This document shows, piece after piece, positions 16,676 through 25,494 of a stretch of 48,738 nt of DNA. Position 1 is the first letter of the stretch, and each line of letters opens with the position of its first letter. The stretch lies in assembly GCF_000307855.1 (NCBI RefSeq), contig NZ_AJLR01000047.1, forward strand, positions 1 through 48,738, in the 5' to 3' direction. The notes beneath the pieces are model-generated. The model was not told the origin of the DNA, made no database searches, and worked only from the letters and a program-made list of their open reading frames with translations. Origin of the DNA: Schinkia azotoformans LMG 9581 (lineage in GTDB: Bacteria > Bacillota > Bacilli > Bacillales > Bacillaceae_J). A program made the translations under genes and the position numbers.

Positions 16676-18361
16676 TTGTTTTTTAGCTTCTTCCACTAAT
16701 ACACGTCTTACTATTTTTCCAACAGCTGTTTTAGGCAGCTCCTTTCGAAATTCAAAAATCTTTGGTACTTTATAGGCCGCAAGATATTCTCGGCAATGTC
16801 TTTCTAACTGCTCCTCCGTTACTGACTCATTGTCTTTTAAAACAACATACGCTTTAACAGTTTCACCACGGTAAGGATCAGGAATACCAACGACTACTGT
16901 TTCTTTAATCGATTCATGTTCATATAGGACTTCTTCTATTTCACGTGGATAAATATTAAAGCCTCCAGCAATAATCATATCTTTTTTGCGGTCAACAATG
17001 TAAAAATAGCCTTGTTCATCCATATAGCCAAGGTCACCGGTTAATAGCCACTCCCCTTCAAAGAAACTGGCTGCAGTTTCATCGTCTTGGTTCCAATAGC
17101 CTTTCATGACTTGCGGTCCTCTAATGACGATTTCCCCAATTTCATTTGGTTCTGCCGGTCCGTTTTTTTCTAAAGAAAGAATAAATGCTTCAGTATCCGG
17201 CCACGGCACACCAATACTTCCTTTGACTCTAGGCCGGATGTCCCATAAAAAGTTCGCATGTGTAACCGGGGACGCTTCTGTTAGACCATAGCCCTCAACC
17301 AGTTTCCCTCCCGTAATTTCTTCAAAGCTCTCTTGGACCTCAATCGGCAACGGGGCAGATCCACTAATACAGGAATCAATGGAAGAAAGGTCGTAATCTA
17401 CGATATCAGGGTGATTCAAGAGGGCGATAAAAATCGTTGGAGCCCCCGGAAATATAGTGGGCTTTTGGTTTTCTATCGTTTTAAGAGTATCTTCTACATC
17501 AAATCGTGGTAGTAATATCATCTTTGATTCATGCATGATGGCTAAATTCATAACTACTGTCATCCCGAATACATGAAAGAATGGGAGAATACCTAATATT
17601 CGCTCTTCCCCTTTTTTCATTTTGTACATCCAATTGATACACATCGTCGTATTGGCGACGAGATTATAATGGGTAAGCATGACACCTTTCGCCTGGCCTG
17701 TCGTTCCACCGGTATATTGCAAAAGAGCAAGGTCTTGTTTTGGATTAATTTCGAGTGGAATTTTTTCCGTACTGCTGTTTTTTAAGGCGTTTTTAAATAA
17801 ATGTGTTTTTTCGCCATGGGTAACTTGTACTTTGATCCCATGCTGCTTTTTCTGAATGAATGGGTAGATTAAATTTTTGGGGAATGGTAAATAATCACTG
17901 ATACTCGTCACAATGATATGGTCAATTTCTGTAGATGCTTTCACTTTTACAACTTTTGGATATAGGAGATCTAAACAAATAATCCATTTTGAACCGGAAT
18001 CAACGAGCTGAAACTGCAATTCCCTCTCAGTATACATCGGGTTCGTTTGGACTACAATCGCACCTGAAAGCAGTGCTCCATAGTAGCTGATTACAGCTTG
18101 CGGGCAATTCGGCAGCATAATTGATACACGATCACCTTTTCGGACACCTAACCCTTTAATATAATTAGCAAGTTTTAAGGATGACAGATAAAGCTTTTTA
18201 TACGTTAATTCTTTTCCTAGGAAATGTACGGCAACTTTTTCGGGTGCGTTCATTGCTGCTTCTTCCAGAAAAGCGAATAATGGCTTTTCTTCATAATTAA
18301 TATGGTGTGGAATTTCTGTAGGGTATTTAGCGAGCCATGGTTTTTCAAGCAACACGTCCAT
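16670..18361 (-). CDS. lcfA: Long-chain fatty acid-CoA ligase
   Basis: A 563-residue ANL-superfamily enzyme that activates fatty acids with ATP and CoA. Core motifs: LLQYTGGTTGQAKGVMLTH (P-loop-like A3, about residues 208-226, given in short form YTGGTTGQAKG), VEGYGLTEASP (A5), GEWLLTGDLGY (A7), VDRKKDMIIAGGFNIYPREIE (A8; key residues Arg, Lys, Gly) and the final KTAVGKIVRR lysine region (A10). GGGGG purines precede the ATG. It heads the fatty-acid oxidation block. Synteny and sequence agree with B. subtilis LcfA. Confidence 0.94.
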   Translation of the reverse strand: MDVLLEKPWLAKYPTEIPHHINYEEKPLFAFLEEAAMNAPEKVAVHFLGKELTYKKLYLSSLKLANYIKGLGVRKGDRVSIMLPNCPQAVISYYGALLSGAIVVQTNPMYTERELQFQLVDSGSKWIICLDLLYPKVVKVKASTEIDHIIVTSISDYLPFPKNLIYPFIQKKQHGIKVQVTHGEKTHLFKNALKNSSTEKIPLEINPKQDLALLQYTGGTTGQAKGVMLTHYNLVANTTMCINWMYKMKKGEERILGILPFFHVFGMTVVMNLAIMHESKMILLPRFDVEDTLKTIENQKPTIFPGAPTIFIALLNHPDIVDYDLSSIDSCISGSAPLPIEVQESFEEITGGKLVEGYGLTEASPVTHANFLWDIRPRVKGSIGVPWPDTEAFILSLEKNGPAEPNEIGEIVIRGPQVMKGYWNQDDETAASFFEGEWLLTGDLGYMDEQGYFYIVDRKKDMIIAGGFNIYPREIEEVLYEHESIKETVVVGIPDPYRGETVKAYVVLKDNESVTEEQLERHCREYLAAYKVPKIFEFRKELPKTAVGKIVRRVLVEEAKKQT

Positions 18362-18436
18362 TTAAATAACCCCCTTTTTTCTACAGATTCTATTATAAAA
18401 TATATTGTTCCTACATCAGTATTATTTATCGAATTT

Positions 18437-18474
18437 TTAAAAAAGAGGAGCAGCCCTAAACTGGCACCCCTCTT
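18437..18474 (-). terminator. Intrinsic terminator after the mutS2-yshE cluster
   Basis: On the minus strand AAGAGGGGTGCC, loop AGTTTA, GGGCTGCTCCTCTT, then TTTT. It isolates lcfA from the upstream yshE and small-frame region. Confidence 0.75.
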
Positions 18475-18479
18475 GTCTT

Positions 18480-18566
18480 TTAAGCATTAAAAATCCAATA
18501 AAATAATCCGATTATGAAAAATAGCGCACATACTATCATTAGTATTTTAGCAAGTCTCTCCAACAA
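18480..18566 (-). CDS. Possible 28-residue single-span membrane peptide
   Basis: A short frame beginning with two TTG codons (18566 and 18563) and reading as an amphipathic start (LLERLAKIL) followed by one hydrophobic span (MIVCALFFIIGLFYWIF) and Asn-Ala. AGGAG lies 10 bases before the first TTG. It sits 24 bases after yshE and directly before a terminator, so it would be the last gene of that transcript. I do not recognise it. The membrane-like composition and position favour a real gene, but the weak start leaves doubt. Confidence 0.4.
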   Translation of the reverse strand: MLERLAKILMIVCALFFIIGLFYWIFNA

Positions 18567-18589
18567 CCCTTCTCATCTCCTCTTTTCGA

Positions 18590-19000
18590 TCAGGCCATGA
18601 TACCAGCACCAATTACATACGATAATCCGATCGATATGATCATGGCAATAAATCCAACAGCGTGGTTTCCTTTTTCAATTTCCTCATCAATATTAAATTT
18701 CGGAGTTAAAAATTCAAAAATAAAATAACCAACTAACAATAAAATAAATCCATATAATCCCCATAAAAGCATCGTAACCAAGGAATCATTATGCAGAATG
18801 GAAAAGCGAAATATATTGGCAATGCCAAATATTTTCCCTCCCGTTGCCATTGCAACAGCAAGGTTTCCATTTTTGATTTCGTCCATATTTTTATATTTAG
18901 TTACAAGCTCAAAAATAGAAAGGAAGACAATGATCGATAAAACAACCACACTATAATTAGCTGCCGTCAGCACATAATTATTTTCCCAAAAACTATTCAT
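18590..19000 (-). CDS. yshE: DUF350 membrane protein YshE
   Basis: A 136-residue membrane protein of the DUF350 family with four hydrophobic spans and the repeated polar motifs typical of the family: KNGNLAVAMATGGKIFGIANI-like (here NGNLAVAMATGGKIFG) in the first half and KGNHAVGFIAMIISIGLSYVIG in the second. The function is unknown. ATG 19000 is chosen over an upstream in-frame start because GGGAGAGG sits 5 bases before it and the sequence aligns there with B. subtilis YshE. It follows mutS2 by 52 bases in the same direction. Confidence 0.9.
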   Translation of the reverse strand: MNSFWENNYVLTAANYSVVVLSIIVFLSIFELVTKYKNMDEIKNGNLAVAMATGGKIFGIANIFRFSILHNDSLVTMLLWGLYGFILLLVGYFIFEFLTPKFNIDEEIEKGNHAVGFIAMIISIGLSYVIGAGIMA

Positions 19001-19052
19001 GAACAACCTCTCCCTTAGAAACCTTATCAATGGATTAAGGTTATTGTTCCGC

Positions 19053-21410
19053 TTATTTTAATTCTACATAAGTCATTCCGCTGCCGCCTTCCGCCATGCC
19101 ACCAAGGCGATAGGCTTTTACGTGTCGATGATTTTTCAAGAAGTCATGTACCCCTTTACGAAGGGCACCGGTTCCTTTACCATGGATAATCGATACACTC
19201 GGATAACCAGCAAGTAGTGCATCATCAATATATTTTTCAACCATTAGGACGGCATCCTCATAACGTTCACCACGAAGATCCAATTCAGGTTTGACATGAT
19301 GTTCTGAGCCCCTAATCGTTGCCAGCGGCTTGGTTGCAACAGGTGTCGGTCGGCTAATATATTCAAGATCTTTTTCTTTCACCTTCATTTTTAGTATACC
19401 GATTTGGACTTGAAACTCACCTTCACTAACCTGTTCAACAATATGTCCTCTTTGATCTAAGCTTACAACTTTAACTTCATCGCCAGGCAAAAGCTTTTGT
19501 TTCGCCTTTTGCTTTTGGACGATTTTTTTATTTTTTTGCAGGGTTGGCACAGCTTCTTCTAATCTTTTACGAGCTTCAATTAACTCATGTTCTTTCACAG
19601 CTTGGGCTGCATTAAACTTCATTTTTCGTAAATCCCTAATGATTGCTTCAGCATCACCCTTAGCTTTCTCGATCGCTTCTTTTGCGTCTTCTTCAGCCTT
19701 TTCTAAAATCTTATCGCGTTCTTCGTAGAAGGCAATGATTTGTTTTTGCAATTCTTGGTGAAGATGCTCGGCATCTTTCCGAATATCTTCCGCTTCAGAC
19801 CATTCTTCTTCTGCTTGTTTCTTCGATTCTTCAAGCGATGCAATCATGTTTTCAACCTTGTTTGTTTCCTGACTTACATATCCTTTTGCATTTTCAATAA
19901 CATGCTGTGAAAGTCCTAATCGTTTAGAGATTTCAAAGGCATTGCTTCGGCCGGGAACCCCTAACAGCAAGCGGTAAGTAGGACTTAATGTCTCAACGTC
20001 AAATTCAACGCTTGCATTGATCACACCAGAACGGTTATAGCCATAGGCTTTTAGTTCCGGATAGTGTGTGGTTGCAACGACTTTGGCACCGCGGTTATAG
20101 ACATCATCTAAAATGGCGATAGCTAACGCTGCCCCTTCCTGAGGGTCTGTTCCTGCCCCTAATTCGTCAAACAAAACAAGGCTGTTTGCATCAACCTGTT
20201 TTAGTATTTCAACAATATTTGTCATATGGGAGGAGAACGTACTTAAACTTTGTTCAATCGATTGTTCATCACCAATATCGGCAAATACGGAAGAAAAGAC
20301 TGTCATTTCAGACCCATCTAGAGCAGGGATCTGTAATCCTGCTTGAGCCATTAAAGTTAATAAGCCTAGCGTCTTTAAAGTAACAGTTTTACCACCTGTA
20401 TTAGGACCGGTAATCACGATGGCTGAATAATCTTCTCCGAGAATTATATCATTAGGTACAACCTGTTTAATGTCTATCAATGGGTGGCGTGCTTTAAATA
20501 ATCTGATCCTGCCTTCCCTATTCATCTTCGGCATAGAGGCTTTTATTTTTTGGCCAAAGGATGCTTTTGCAAACATAAAATCAATTTCTGTTAGAATCTT
20601 AACGTTATGAAGCATGGATTCTGCATCTTCAGCAACAAATAGAGTAAGTTCATGCAAGATTCTTTCTACCTCTTGTTTTTCTTTGGCCCGTGCTTCCTGA
20701 AGTGTGTTATTTAATTCAACGACAGCTTGCGGTTCTATAAAAAGCGTAGCACCCGATGCAGACTGATCATGGACAATTCCTCCGTATGCACTGCGGTATT
20801 CTTGCTTGACCGGGATTACAAATCGGTCATTACGAATGGTGATAATCGCATCTGACAGCATTTTTTGTGCGTTGGACGATCTTGTCATATTTTCTAACTT
20901 TTCACGTATTCTTGATTCAGCTGAGCGCAATGTTTGGCGGATGCTTCGTAATTTATCACTGGCACCGTCCATCACATGTCCATGGTCATCAATACAATTT
21001 TTTATTTTTCGCTCTAAATCCGTTAAAGTGGTAAGTTGCTCGATATAGCTGCTTAGAATTGGCAGTTCGACTCCATCTTCGACCATTGCTTCTATAAAGT
21101 TCTTGATTTGCCGTCCGCCATAGATCGTACTCGCGATATCCAATAATTCACTGGCACTTAAATCACCGCCAATTTGCGCTCTTTTTAAACTGGGGCGAAC
21201 ATCAAAAATGCCGCCTAGCGGGACCTGTCCTTTAAGTCGTAATACTTTGGCTGCCTCGTCGGTTTCTTCTTGCCATTTAACAACTTCTTCAAAGTCAAAG
21301 GAGGGCAATATAGTTTCTGCCTTCTCTTTTCCCAATGATGAAGCGGCATGTTTCATTAATGCTTCTCTAATTTTTTCAAACTCTAATATGCGAAGTACAC
21401 GCTTATTCAC
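19053..21410 (-). CDS. mutS2: MutS2 (endonuclease/ribosome-rescue ATPase)
   Basis: A 785-residue MutS-family protein without the mismatch-recognition domain. It has the ABC-type ATPase core ([18 protein letters not shown] near residues 332-349, [12 protein letters not shown] for Walker B), a long coiled coil (about 510-630), a KOW-like segment ([11 protein letters not shown]) and a C-terminal Smr nuclease domain with [11 protein letters not shown] and [14 protein letters not shown]. Work in B. subtilis links MutS2 to recombination and to splitting collided ribosomes. Start GTG 21410 is chosen: AGGAGG lies 8 bases upstream and the length equals the B. subtilis protein. It follows polX by 25 bases. 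Confidence 0.95.
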   Translation of the reverse strand: MNKRVLRILEFEKIREALMKHAASSLGKEKAETILPSFDFEEVVKWQEETDEAAKVLRLKGQVPLGGIFDVRPSLKRAQIGGDLSASELLDIASTIYGGRQIKNFIEAMVEDGVELPILSSYIEQLTTLTDLERKIKNCIDDHGHVMDGASDKLRSIRQTLRSAESRIREKLENMTRSSNAQKMLSDAIITIRNDRFVIPVKQEYRSAYGGIVHDQSASGATLFIEPQAVVELNNTLQEARAKEKQEVERILHELTLFVAEDAESMLHNVKILTEIDFMFAKASFGQKIKASMPKMNREGRIRLFKARHPLIDIKQVVPNDIILGEDYSAIVITGPNTGGKTVTLKTLGLLTLMAQAGLQIPALDGSEMTVFSSVFADIGDEQSIEQSLSTFSSHMTNIVEILKQVDANSLVLFDELGAGTDPQEGAALAIAILDDVYNRGAKVVATTHYPELKAYGYNRSGVINASVEFDVETLSPTYRLLLGVPGRSNAFEISKRLGLSQHVIENAKGYVSQETNKVENMIASLEESKKQAEEEWSEAEDIRKDAEHLHQELQKQIIAFYEERDKILEKAEEDAKEAIEKAKGDAEAIIRDLRKMKFNAAQAVKEHELIEARKRLEEAVPTLQKNKKIVQKQKAKQKLLPGDEVKVVSLDQRGHIVEQVSEGEFQVQIGILKMKVKEKDLEYISRPTPVATKPLATIRGSEHHVKPELDLRGERYEDAVLMVEKYIDDALLAGYPSVSIIHGKGTGALRKGVHDFLKNHRHVKAYRLGGMAEGGSGMTYVELK

Positions 21411-21435
21411 TAATCTTTCCTCCTGTACAACCAAC

Positions 21436-23157
21436 TTAATGATTGCGGTTTAAAAATTCCTTAAGTTCCCCGATCGACCAAGCATTTAGAATGTTCTCTT
21501 TCTTGATCCAGCCACGTCTAGCCGTAGCCACTCCTATTTCCATATGCTCCAACATGTCGATTTGGTGGGCATCTGTATTGATTACCACCTTTACTCCTGC
21601 ATCTTGTGCTTTTTTCAACCATTCAGCTGATAAATCCAACCGATATGGGTTTGCGTTGCATTCAAGTGCGGTATTCGTCTTTTTCGCTATTTCAATTAAC
21701 ATCTCTAAATCAACGTCATAGCCTTGTCTTTTTCCAATTAATCTTCCGGTTGGATGGGCGATGATATCAACATGATGACTTTCCAACGCTTGAATGAGGC
21801 GCTTCATGATTTTTTCACGGTCCTGCGAAAAACTCGAATGAATAGCCCCAATCACGATATCCATTTCTTTTAATACTTCATCATCATAATCAAGAGTTGC
21901 ATCCGGTAATATATCCATTTCAACACCCGCAAGAATTGTGATATCATCATATAATTCATTTAATCTGTTAATTTCTTTTCGTTGTTCGCGCAAGCGCTCC
22001 GGTGTTAAGCCATTGGCTACCTTTAAATATTGAGAGTGATCGGTTATTGCTATATAAGAATATCCTTTTTTTCTTGCTGCCTCCACCATTTCTTGAATCG
22101 AATAGGCTCCGTCACTCCACGTTGTATGCATATGGAGATCGCCTTTAATGTCACGAACCGTAAGCGGAGCAATCTTTCCTTCCCTAGCAGCTTCAACTTC
22201 CCCCTGGTCCTCTCTCATTTCCGGAGGAATAAATTGTAGCCCAAAATGGTGAAAAAATTCTTCCTCTGAATCAAACGTCTGTAACTCGCCTGTTTCAACC
22301 ACTTCAACACCATATTCGCTAATTTTCTCACCGCGCTCTTTGGCGAGCTGTCGCATTTTTACATTATGCTCTTTGGAGCCGGTGAAATGATGTAGTGTTG
22401 TTGCAAAGCTTTTAGGCTCCACCATCCTAAAGTCAACCGATACATCATAGTCATATTTTAGTACAACAGAAACCTTTGTATCCCCGCTAGCTATGATATC
22501 TGTGACATGTTCAAGCCCCAATAACTGTTCCCGAACAGCTGCTGGATTTGTTGTCGCAATAATAAAATCCAAATCCTTAATCGTTTCTTTCATTCTTCTC
22601 AGACTGCCTGCTCGTGAAAAGCGGATAACATCATTCATCGTGCTTAATTGAGCTTCTATTGCCGCAGCAATCGGCAGCATATACCATATCGGCAAACGGT
22701 CAGGTCGGCTCCCCAAGTCTTCAATCGCTGCCAGAATTTTTTCCTCTGTCTTTTTCCCGAAACCGGCTAACGCTTGTACCTTGTTTTCCAAGCAACATTT
22801 TTTTAATGACTGCGCGTCCGTTACATTTAATTCTTGATAAAGCTTAGCGATCTTCTTACCGCCCAGGCCCGGAAGATTTAATAATGGGAGTAATCCCTTT
22901 GGCACCTGCTCACTCAGTTCCTCGAGCACAGTTGACTTCCCGGTATCCAATAGCTCCTGAATGACGGCTGCTGTTCCTTTCCCAATCCCATTTATTTTTG
23001 AAAAATCATCAATGTCAGTTAGGCTGCGGTCATCTGCTTCTAAAGCAGCGGCAGCTTTCCGATATGCGGATATTTTAAACGGATTTTCACCTTTTATTTC
23101 TAGATATAAAGCAATCATTTCTAAAGTTTTAATTATATCTTTTTTATTGATCTCCAT
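21436..23157 (-). CDS. polX: Family X DNA polymerase with PHP domain (PolX)
   Basis: A 573-residue repair polymerase. The N-terminal half has two helix-hairpin-helix motifs ([25 protein letters not shown]) and the nucleotidyltransferase palm ([18 protein letters not shown] with the DLD metal pair, and a third Asp in VSVDFRMV). The C-terminal half is a PHP domain with metal ligands in [38 protein letters not shown] and NTDAHQ, known to give 3'-5' exonuclease and AP endonuclease activity. ATG 23157 is chosen with AGGTGA 5 bases upstream. It forms an operon with mutS2. Confidence 0.94.
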   Translation of the reverse strand: MEINKKDIIKTLEMIALYLEIKGENPFKISAYRKAAAALEADDRSLTDIDDFSKINGIGKGTAAVIQELLDTGKSTVLEELSEQVPKGLLPLLNLPGLGGKKIAKLYQELNVTDAQSLKKCCLENKVQALAGFGKKTEEKILAAIEDLGSRPDRLPIWYMLPIAAAIEAQLSTMNDVIRFSRAGSLRRMKETIKDLDFIIATTNPAAVREQLLGLEHVTDIIASGDTKVSVVLKYDYDVSVDFRMVEPKSFATTLHHFTGSKEHNVKMRQLAKERGEKISEYGVEVVETGELQTFDSEEEFFHHFGLQFIPPEMREDQGEVEAAREGKIAPLTVRDIKGDLHMHTTWSDGAYSIQEMVEAARKKGYSYIAITDHSQYLKVANGLTPERLREQRKEINRLNELYDDITILAGVEMDILPDATLDYDDEVLKEMDIVIGAIHSSFSQDREKIMKRLIQALESHHVDIIAHPTGRLIGKRQGYDVDLEMLIEIAKKTNTALECNANPYRLDLSAEWLKKAQDAGVKVVINTDAHQIDMLEHMEIGVATARRGWIKKENILNAWSIGELKEFLNRNH

Positions 23158-23243
23158 AGATATCACCTACTTTTTCGACTATTTCAAGGTTAAAAGTACA
23201 AACCCCCATGCATTTGGCATGGAGGACTTAATAAGGTTAGAAG

Positions 23244-23792
23244 TTAGAAGTACGACGCATCGGATTGTACCCATAACTCTTTTATTTTTCCCGAAACAAT
23301 GGGAGTATGCTCGATAATCCCTTTTGCTATTACAGAATCACTCATAATGGACTGAACAGACTCGATTGGTGTTAATGCACCGAGATATAGTATAATGAAA
23401 ACTACCAAATAAACTTCAACAAACCCTAAAGCACCGCCAAGCCAACCGTTGATCGTACGTAATATAGGTAAATCTGCTAAAAAGTTAAGCATCGAACCGA
23501 CGATATGGAGCGTAATTTTCGTACCGAAAAATAATACCGCAAATGCAATAGCCCGATAAAAAACAGCTTCCACATCAAAGGATTCAAATAATATGGAGAA
23601 TGCACTATCTGAAGATGGAGCTGGAAATGGTACCCAAAGTTTCAAAAACGGAGCTAAATTGTCGGAATATAAGTAAGCAATAACAATTGCCGCAATTAAC
23701 CCTACAAAATAAACAATCTGTAAAATAAACCCTCTTCTAAAGCCAATGAAAAAGCCGATTACAAGGACTAAAAGTAAAACTAAATCAACCAT
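23244..23792 (-). CDS. yshB: CvpA family membrane protein
   Basis: A 182-residue membrane protein of the CvpA/colicin V production family with four hydrophobic spans. The conserved start is MVDLVLLLVLVIGFFIGFRRGF (in part: GFFIGFRRGF), and the middle carries the family ILRTINGWLGGALGFVEVY-type segment. The cellular role is not established. The ATG at 23792 matches the start of B. subtilis YshB; a TTG further upstream would add a basic leader. GAGGA lies about 11 bases before it. It is divergent from rnhC. In B. subtilis zapA lies between these two genes; the gap here is only about 150 bases. Confidence 0.88.
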   Translation of the reverse strand: MVDLVLLLVLVIGFFIGFRRGFILQIVYFVGLIAAIVIAYLYSDNLAPFLKLWVPFPAPSSDSAFSILFESFDVEAVFYRAIAFAVLFFGTKITLHIVGSMLNFLADLPILRTINGWLGGALGFVEVYLVVFIILYLGALTPIESVQSIMSDSVIAKGIIEHTPIVSGKIKELWVQSDASYF

Positions 23793-23946
23793 TGTTTGCT
23801 TTTTCCTCTTTCTTTTCAATTTTTCTTATACTATAATCTATAAACTTTATACACCCTATAGTATTAAAATAGCACGAATTATCTATATAATGATACCATG
23901 AATACAAACCTTTTCAAAATCATATCCGTAAAAAGGGGAATGAACG

Positions 23947-24912
23947 ATGTCGAATACGGTTTTAACCGTTACAAAGGATACCATTTATAAAATGAAGGAG
24001 CATTATAAGAATGCGATAACAAAGCAAAATCCACCGGGTAGTGTATTTGTAGCCAAGCCCAATGGCTGTACGATCACAGCCTATAACTCTGGAAAAGTGC
24101 TGTTCCAAGGGAATGGAGCAAGTATCGAAGCAGCAAAGTGGGGCGCTAATAAACCTAGTCAAAGCAGCACTTCAAAGTCCTCATCCACGAAAAAGAAGAA
24201 TATTGCTGCTAATTCCGGAGGATATGCGCCACCTCCCAATATTGGTCAATTATCAATCATTGGTTCGGATGAAGTCGGGACCGGAGACTATTTCGGACCG
24301 ATTACAGTTACGGCAGCCTATGTATCCAACGATAAAATTGAACTTTTAAAGGAATTAGGCGTTAAAGATTCGAAGGATTTAAATGATACACAAATCGCAA
24401 AGATTGCCGAACAAATTATTCCGATCGTTCCACATAGTTTATTAATTTTAAGAAATGCGAAATATAATGAACTCGAACAAAGTGGAATGAATCAAGGCAA
24501 GCTAAAGGCAATGCTACATAACCAAGCGATCAGTAAAGTACTTACGCGTGTAAAGTCCGAAAATAATGTAGACGGGATTTTAATTGATCAGTTTTGTCAG
24601 CCTGACGTTTTCTTCCATTACCTATTAGGCAAGAGCATCCCTTGGAAATCCAGTGAAAATGTCTACTTCAGTACAAAAGCGGAAGGGATTCATATTGCTG
24701 TAGCCGCTGCATCGATTATTGCCAGATATGCATTTGTTAAAGAATTTGAAAAGCTTAGCAAGATGGCAGGGTTTGAACTGCCAAAAGGTGCGGGTCCAAA
24801 GGTTGATCAAAAAGCTGCGGAATTCATAAAAAAATATGGTGAAGCCTCTTTAACAAAAGTGGCAAAATTACACTTTGCCAATACTGATAAGGCAAAACGT
24901 CTCATTAAATAA
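23947..24912 (+). CDS. rnhC: Ribonuclease HIII
   Basis: A 321-residue RNase H type 2 enzyme that removes RNA from RNA-DNA hybrids. The N-terminal 80-odd residues form the TBP-like substrate-binding domain, followed by a Ser/Lys-rich linker (SQSSTSKSSSTKKK). The catalytic domain shows IGSDEVGTGDYFGP (Asp-Glu pair), VKDSKDLND, LIDQFCQP (third acidic residue) and HIAVAAASIIARY. RBS AAAAGGGGAA precedes ATG. The last two bases of its stop codon are the first two bases of repeat copy B, so the repeat abuts the coding sequence exactly. Confidence 0.95.
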   Translation: MSNTVLTVTKDTIYKMKEHYKNAITKQNPPGSVFVAKPNGCTITAYNSGKVLFQGNGASIEAAKWGANKPSQSSTSKSSSTKKKNIAANSGGYAPPPNIGQLSIIGSDEVGTGDYFGPITVTAAYVSNDKIELLKELGVKDSKDLNDTQIAKIAEQIIPIVPHSLLILRNAKYNELEQSGMNQGKLKAMLHNQAISKVLTRVKSENNVDGILIDQFCQPDVFFHYLLGKSIPWKSSENVYFSTKAEGIHIAVAAASIIARYAFVKEFEKLSKMAGFELPKGAGPKVDQKAAEFIKKYGEASLTKVAKLHFANTDKAKRLIK

Positions 24913-25100
24913 CTTTATTCAGTAGCAGTCCCCCCTTCCATATGGAGTGGGATGAATACGTATTAGTATTTTAATTCAGTGGTTACAACCACTACTGAAT
25001 AAAGTTATAGCCTCCGGCGGATGCCTCAGATTTTTAAAGAAGGTAGTTTTTCGAGCAAGCTCGAAAAAATCTGGGCGCAAATTCGCTAAGGCTCATTTGA
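24911..25100 (+). repeat. Dispersed repeat family 1, copy B (190 bp) between rnhC and the HPr gene
   Basis: Reverse orientation to copy A and nearly the same length. It begins AACTTTATTCAG, has the partner CTGAATAAAGTT about 85 bases later, then GCCTCCGGCGGATGCC, then the hairpin TTTTTCGAGC-AA-GCTCGAAAAA, and ends GGCTCATTTGA. Its first two bases complete the TAA stop of rnhC. No other coding content is visible in the gap before the HPr gene. Confidence 0.85.
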
Positions 25101-25164
25101 TAATTTTCTATGAGAATCGTTTTGGTCGACAAAGGAAACGCTATTATTGGAAAGGAGCAATCAA

Positions 25165-25431
25165 ATGATCGAGAAAACTTTCACAGTAACTTGTGAAACG
25201 GGTATCCATGCCCGCCCAGCTACTGCCCTTGTTCAAACTGCAAGCAGGTTTAGCTGTGATATTACTTTTGAATACGGCGAAAAACAGGTGAATTTAAAGT
25301 CTATTATGGGCGTGATGTCATTAGGTGTGCCAAAGGGCGCACTGTTTAAGATCGCAACGGATGGCACTGATGAAGAAGAAGCAATTCAAGCATTAGAAGA
25401 CACATTAAAAACTGAAGGATTAGGAGAATGA
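25165..25431 (+). CDS. ptsH: Phosphocarrier protein HPr (solitary gene)
   Basis: An 88-residue HPr, the same length as B. subtilis HPr. His15 in TGIHARPAT is the site phosphorylated by enzyme I, and Ser46 in [10 protein letters not shown] is the HPr kinase site used for catabolite control through CcpA. The presence of His15 distinguishes it from Crh, which lacks it. The C-terminus [13 protein letters not shown] is typical. ATG 25165 is chosen because AAAGGAG lies 7 bases upstream. No enzyme I or EII gene is nearby, which is unusual: ptsH normally pairs with ptsI. It lies between a repeat and a strong terminator. It may be the only HPr moved from its usual place, or a second copy. The symbol is by sequence. 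Confidence 0.9.
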   Translation: MIEKTFTVTCETGIHARPATALVQTASRFSCDITFEYGEKQVNLKSIMGVMSLGVPKGALFKIATDGTDEEEAIQALEDTLKTEGLGE

Positions 25432-25434
25432 AGC

Positions 25435-25494
25435 TCCCCCAAAAAAAGAGTTGAGTTTTGCCATCAATAGCAAACTCAACTCTTTTTTTGGGGA
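25435..25494. terminator. Strong bidirectional terminator between HPr and pheT
   Basis: CCCCC-AAAAAAAGAGTTGAGT pairs with ACTCAACTCTTTTTTT-GGGG around a loop of about 20 bases that can fold a little further. U-tracts occur on both strands for the convergent genes. Confidence 0.9.

Noticed and set aside
25100-25164. cre-like site (GGAAACGCTATTA) before the HPr gene
   Set aside because: It matches only part of the CcpA consensus and could be chance.
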